NCBI GenBank assembly: GCA_011799875.1
Contig: CM022303.1
Span: 188,456,088-188,520,087 of the forward strand
Direction: 5' to 3'
DNA from: Thinopyrum elongatum
Taxonomy: Eukaryota > Streptophyta > Magnoliopsida > Poales > Poaceae
DNA length: 64,000 nt
Positions 59,241 to 64,000 of this stretch are shown here, in pieces. The stretch's first letter is position 1; the number at the start of each line of letters is the position of its first letter. Made by a program: the position numbers and the translations under genes. Below the pieces are notes generated by a model. That model had not been told where the DNA came from, did not search any database, and worked only from the letters and a program-made list of their open reading frames with translations.

Positions 59241-62200
59241 CGGTGGCTCTCCGGCATCCGTACGGCCTCCGGCGCGCGCTCGCCCTTCCTCCTGTGTCTC
59301 CTGCTAGCAAGTTTCCCAACGGCGCCCGTGTCACCTCCGAGGATGTCCCGGTACCACCCACCTCCCCCCTCGCCTCTTCCTTCAGATGAATCAATAGCTG
59401 ACGGCGGCCAGTGTCTCCTAGCTCACGAGCACCCAGATTTGACAGGGAGCAGCACATGGATGTCGATTTTGGCAGCTCTGCTTTGATGAAGCCGGCATGG
59501 CTAGGTAGTTCTTGCTAGTTTTCAGCATGAGGAGGAAGAAGATGATTTAAATGTTTTGGAAGGACTAATCCAGTGAGGATGGTGGAAAAGAAAATAGAAG
59601 GAATGTGTATGTCAAAACTGAAGAAAAGCAGACCACCTTGGTGGCTCTGTTCTCACAAAAGAAGATTGTTTACTGTTTTCACACAAAATCGGATTTTTGC
59701 CAGCAACTCATCCACCTTGGTCTCATCTTTCGTTGACGGCGGAGCACCACGTAGCAGTATCTCTGCGAAAATCCATAGAAGTATTGGAACCGGCTGTGGA
59801 TATGGGAAAAAGAAAATCCCTAAATGCATCTCTGAAACAATGGCATTTTTCCAGTGAATGAACTAAGACTAGCAGTTCATTTTTATTCTGTAGGGGGAAT
59901 CTATTTTGGACGAAATTCTGAACACTTTTCAAAGAGATAGCAGCTGCCACTGTTTCAAGAATGTACTAATTCTCTTAAAATTGATTTGTTTTTCTATAGC
60001 AAGTTGTCGTATGAATTCTGACAGCAAACTGCCATTTGTTCAACAAGGAACTATTCTCTGAAAATTGTTTTGTATTTCTGTAGCAATTTATTGTATGAAT
60101 TCTGAACACTGTGCAAGGAAATCAGCAGCTGCCATTGTTCAGAGAATGAGCTAATTCTCTGAAAATCGCTTTGTTTTTCTGTAGCAAGTTAATGTATGAA
60201 AACTGAATATTGTTTAAAGAAATCAGCAGCTGCCATTATTTTTACATCAGTTTACCCCCTCTTAGTAGAAAGGAACAACTCATTTCTCTCGCTACTCCTA
60301 ATTTTTTGTTGTGCTTTTGTGTAGGAGGAGAAATTGATTCTCAGATCACAAGAACCACAGAACAGCAAGGGTGATATTCAGGTTGACATATCTCCATAGA
60401 CAATCTAACCTGTACAGGGATGAGTAAGAGATGAAAAACTTCAATTGAAAGCACCGCAAAGGTATCTAAGCAATGGTAACATCATTTGAAGGACATCCCT
60501 TTTCCTTTCCCTGATTTTTCGTAGGTTAATAACTTACAGCGTAAATGTCAATAACTTACAGCATAAATATCTTTTTGTAGGCAGTCTTTCACACTAAAAC
60601 GACAACACAGGCCTTACAAGATACTTCCTTTTTTCGTCCACTGTTTTTGTGCTAGTATCAGGTTCAGTAACATACACACAAGTAAAAATGCTCATCGTTT
60701 TTCTCTGCGCCCACCATGCAAAAAAAAGAAGATAATTGCCTCCATTTCTTTCCCATAGCATCCTATGCGCATTGTAGCTCTCTGGTCCAGCCCACGGCGC
60801 CGCGTTATGTCGCCTGTTTTTGGAGGACAGATAAAGGGAATTAGTTCCTTCTGCTTCTATATAAGAAAATAGCCATAATAAATCCTATAAGATTAACACT
60901 GCTAGTCCAGAAAATTTAAGCATTACCGGGTTATTTTGGGGGCATTGTGGCTTTTTATGGCCTGGCAGCCTGCACTTGGAACACTTCCTTACTGCTTTTT
61001 GTTTCTTAAGCTTATCAGAAGCCTTTTCATACATGGTCTTTGGCCTATCACCAAGGTTGAAACCTTTTGTGCGTGACAGCGGGGGGTCTCTCAAACCAAA
61101 TGTTTGCTACACTTCAACGCCACCCATGCTAGACGCACCGATGGTAGACACAACATTTTGATGCACCTGCGTAGGGATGTGCAGGTCGCCATCCCGCTCC
61201 TGCCTGGCATCAACATTCAGCTGTTGAGGATCATCAATACACCGTTGCTTCCCACCTGAGAGTTGTTGTTCTTGGCGGAGCCGCTTGTCTAACCTGACTT
61301 TGTTTATTGCCTCACCGATTCCTTCCACGAACAGGTCGTACGACCTGTCGTCCGTGCATTCGTTTGACAATGCGGCGGACACCTGGCTCATGACTATAGA
61401 ATGCCTGACTGTCAAGTGTGTTCTCTGTCCATTTTGACCAACATTTCCATCCGTCATCATAGCTAACACATGACCTACAGCTACTGTGCACCTAGGATTT
61501 ATAAAGCTTTCAGGGAGGCTACTCAACCCAATGTGTCTTGCTACCGCTAGGACGTGGCAGCAATGCAAACCGTCCCGGCTGAACTTGGAACATGAGCAGC
61601 GGTACACATCATTAGGTGATATTGACACAGTGTATATCCTCTTTGAAAATTCCGCGTCCTTGTATTCGCACCGCCTTGTCACCAGAAATGTTTTTGTTTC
61701 ACCAGCAGCAGCAACGACCTCAACTCTGTAAGCTGTGGTTTTTTCATCTCTTCCACAAATTTGGCGTATATTGATGGTGTGTAGATCTTTGCGGCCTCTC
61801 TTTCCATAGGGTCATAACTCCAGTAACGTTGTTCTCTCAGTTCTGTTTTCTCTCTCAGTCGATCAAGGTCGCTATGCTTCTTTTCTTGCACAATCTTGTA
61901 CTGGTTGAAAAACATCGCAATCGAGTCTTTTCGGAGGACGTAGCCTTTGAACAGAGAGTTGGTGCTCTCGCTCCTCCCAGTTGATGACGTGAACGGGAAA
62001 AATTTGTCCATGTAGTACGCAGGGACCCACTCATCTCTGATTTCAAACAACCGCTTTAGGTGGGTTTCATCCTGAGCATCATGCTTCTCCAACAGAGCGT
62101 GCCATCCGCTCTCAAACTCTTCAGGCGTGAACGAGTTCCTGATTAGGCTCCGGAGCTCTGCATGCAAAGTTCCTCGGGCAGCAAAGAAAGTGACCAGTTT

Positions 62201-63445
62201 CTGTTTCATTTTTCTCTGGATGTGCCAGTTGCAGAAGCGGTGGGTTGAGTGCAACATGACAGCACGTATAGCATTCCGCATTGCGACATCTTGGTCTGTT
62301 ATTATGGTTTCCGGGTGTAGACCCCCCATCGACCTCAGAAATGCTTGAAACAGCCACCTGAATGTGTCTTCCTTCTCATCTTTTAACAATGCCGCACCAA
62401 ACAGGACAGTCTTTCCATAGTTATCCACACCAACCACAGGGGCAAATGGCATATTGTACTGGTTTGTCGAATAGGTGGTATCGAAAGAGACAAACTGCCC
62501 AAACTGGCTGTAGTTTGCTCTACCTATCTGATCTGTCCAAAAGACACTTCTAACGGTGTTGTGTGCGTCGACCTGGAGCTGGTAACTGAAACCTGGCATC
62601 TTATCCTCCACGCTCTTGAAAATTTTCAGCAGCTCCTCAATGTCTTTGTTCTTGTGTTTAAGTCTTTTCTTTGCATTGTGGTTGCTCAGATACTTAGCAT
62701 CAAAAGGTACTCCTCTGAAGCTCCCCATCATCCTCCTGAATATGGTCATCACTTTCCTGGGGGGCACTCTGCTTTCTTGAAGAATGTCAATCAATGCCTT
62801 GTCAGATTCAGACATCCTTTTGTGGCACTTCATAAACCTAACCAGCCACTCACTGGGAGCCAGCTCATGATTGTGCTCAAGCTTTGTGGATTTTATAACC
62901 CATCGTCCAGATTCTTCTTTCACTATTATCTTAACTGGGCACATTGTCCTGTTGATTCTGGAAGTCATCCTCTTCCTCAGCGCAGAATCGTTGCATGCAT
63001 TCGCCCGACTCCGGTTACAGCTGAATGACTGCTTGTTAATGTGCTTTGAAACCCTCGACTCATATGTGGTGTCCCTTTTTACCGCAAAACCCATACGCCG
63101 GGCATATGAGGCGAAAAAGAAGAATGCTTGGTCCCTAGAATCGAACTCAAGACCTGGCTCCGGCGCAGGAGCTTCCATGATTTCCCGGACAGATGGATAA
63201 TCACCATTACCAAACATTCGGTCCATATCATGTTCCTCGGCTGTCGGGGGCTCAGGTTCAAGTGCACTTTGAAGCTCCGGATCTGCAGCCACACCATCAG
63301 TCTGTTGAACACCATCCAACACCGAGTCTCCCTGGTCCGTGGCTACAGCTGCACCATCCACTAGAGTTGTGCCTTGCTGCACCTGCTGGACTGCGGAAGC
63401 AACGTCTCCACCCTCAACAACTTCATCTTCATGTATATCCATAAC

Positions 63446-63581
63446 CTGGGAAAACATACAGATGCAATTCCTTTTTTCTATAAGTATTTTTCTCTTTTTG
63501 ATTATTTTTATATAGGTACACCTCACAAACTTGTTCATTTTAAAACATCCCATAAGAGTCATAGTTTCTTTTTCTTCATAC
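63446..63581 (-). other. Intron between FRS exons 2 and 3
   Basis: The donor AATGAG|GTATGAAG ends the exon at 63582 and the acceptor TTTTCCCAG|GTTATGG starts the next at 63445. The length is 136 bp, phase 0, and joining keeps the frame into the long exon. Confidence 0.75.
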
Positions 63582-63701
63582 CTCATTTAAGTCAAAAAGT
63601 GGTTGCTGCATTTGCCCATGTGACTCCGTTGCATCCATGTCGAGAACATCATCAACCCAACTGCCTTCTGCATCGGTACTAGCCTCATCTGCCTCAATAG
63701 C
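63582..63701 (-). other. FRS exon 2 (40 codons)
   Basis: It is bounded by acceptor GCTGCCCCCCCAG and donor GAG|GTATG and begins AIEADEASTDAEGSW. It ends QQPLFDLNE. The DLNE end is EAR-like, though whether it represses transcription is only a guess. It closely resembles the upstream exon. Confidence 0.7.
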
Positions 63702-63838
63702 CTGGGGGGCAGCACATAGAAAAACATTTGCGTTTATAAACTACTCATTTTTATCTCTTTTTTTCTAGTAAACAACATGCATGCAACTTGTGTTGTTGAT
63801 CAAACCATAGGTAGTCAGAGTTGTGTTGCTTTTTGTAC

Positions 63839-63964
63839 CTCATTTAAATCAAACAGCGCAGATTGTCTATGCTCATGGGGATCTGTTCCTGCGAAAGCCC
63901 CTGTTCTCGCCATGCCAAAAGCAATATTAGCTGAACGACTTGCCTAACTTATGCTAGCCTCAAC
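63839..63964 (-). other. FRS upstream exon, apparent duplicate of exon 2
   Basis: It ends RQSALFDLNE at donor GAG|GTACAA (63839). Its left part (AVEASIS) aligns with AIEADEAST of exon 2. A TAG at 63944-63946 is either an in-frame stop or the AG of an acceptor, and the pyrimidine tract is weak. The intron after it (63702-63838) is 137 bp, almost the length of the next one. Confidence 0.55.
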
Positions 63965-64000
63965 TGCCGCAAGCTCTTGAAGATTCTGTTGCTCCTCTCT

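Larger units (their letters stand above)
57089..60663. repeat. Tandem duplication of a 1.75-kb block
   Basis: Copy A (about 57089-58842) and copy B (about 58843-60663) run in the same orientation. Both begin near TTCCCTTTCTAGC and end near GTGCTAGTATCAGGTTC. They share a GC-rich minisatellite head, a coding-like segment (about 57815-58068 and 59600-59857), degenerate 84-102-bp repeats starting AGC(A/G)(A/G)CTGCC, and an AT-rich tail. Indels distinguish them, including about 50 bp present only in copy B near 59900. No known gene family is recognised. Confidence 0.88.
60885..64000 (-). pseudogene. FAR1/FRS-type (MULE transposase-derived) gene, disrupted, 5' end off window
   Basis: FRS proteins are DNA-binding factors descended from Mutator-like transposases. 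From the right come two short exons ending in LFDLNE, then a long exon from 63445. It holds an acidic N-terminus, a FAR1 zinc domain (CNRSR, MCPVK, EHNHEL), a MULE transposase core with DTTYSTNQYN, ITDQDVAMRNAI and GRSESTNS, and a SWIM finger (CSCSKFSRDGLHCCH). A CCHC knuckle (CSKCRLPGHKKPQC) follows near the C-terminus. Lesions: a frameshift in an A6 run (T6, 61739-61744) and TAG at 61107-61109 (fits CAG) before the knuckle. An in-frame TAG also lies in the upstream exon (63944-63946) unless it is an acceptor. A FAR1-type active MULE is the alternative, but no TIRs were found. Confidence 0.88.

Overview
This window looks like intergenic DNA from a large, repeat-rich grass genome, most likely Triticeae-like. 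The evidence is nested LTR retrotransposons with clean 5-bp target duplications, Stowaway-, hAT- and Mutator-type MITEs, a plant L1-type LINE, and a FAR1/FRS (Mutator-transposase-derived) gene. I see no gene that is intact from start to stop. Every recognisable long coding region carries stops or frameshifts, so the window is mainly a record of transposon insertion and decay.

Layout. 1-5 kb: AT-rich DNA with short tandem repeats, a coding-like minus-strand stretch near 2 kb, a GC-rich block at 3.3-3.7 kb that resembles the 5' end of a minus-strand plant gene, and a Stowaway-like MITE. 5.0-10.0 kb: a minus-strand LINE truncated in ORF1, flanked by a 17-bp target duplication. 10-14.3 kb: a short LINE 3'-end copy and several MITEs, including a hAT MITE with a perfect 8-bp duplication. 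14.3-39.2 kb: a plus-strand Ty3/gypsy chromovirus of Tekay/Del type with 4.1-kb LTRs and target duplication TGTTC. Its reverse transcriptase is split by a second, minus-strand 11.7-kb element (21.0-32.7 kb, target duplication ATTAT). The inner element has no readable gag or pol, but its R-U5 part of the LTR, primer-binding site, leader and polypurine tract resemble those of its host element. 39.2-49.8 kb: low-complexity and duplicated DNA, two hAT-like elements, an unrecognised exon-like series on the minus strand, and a foldback MULE-type MITE. 49.8-57.1 kb: a minus-strand Ty1/copia element with 290-bp LTRs and target duplication CGATC. Its pol stays in one frame apart from two nonsense codons. 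57.1-60.7 kb: a 1.75-kb tandem duplication with nested minisatellites. 60.9-64.0 kb: a minus-strand FAR1/FRS-type gene with SWIM and CCHC zinc fingers, disabled by a frameshift and an amber codon, and running off the right edge.

Timing. By-eye LTR comparison (samples for the gypsy elements, whole LTRs for the copia element) gives about 3% divergence for the outer gypsy element, about 1.5-2% for the inner one and 10 differences in 290 bp for the copia element. This agrees with the nesting order. Many of the nonsense codons fit C-to-T or G-to-A changes (CGA to TGA, CAG to TAG, TGG to TAG), as expected in heavily methylated silent repeats.
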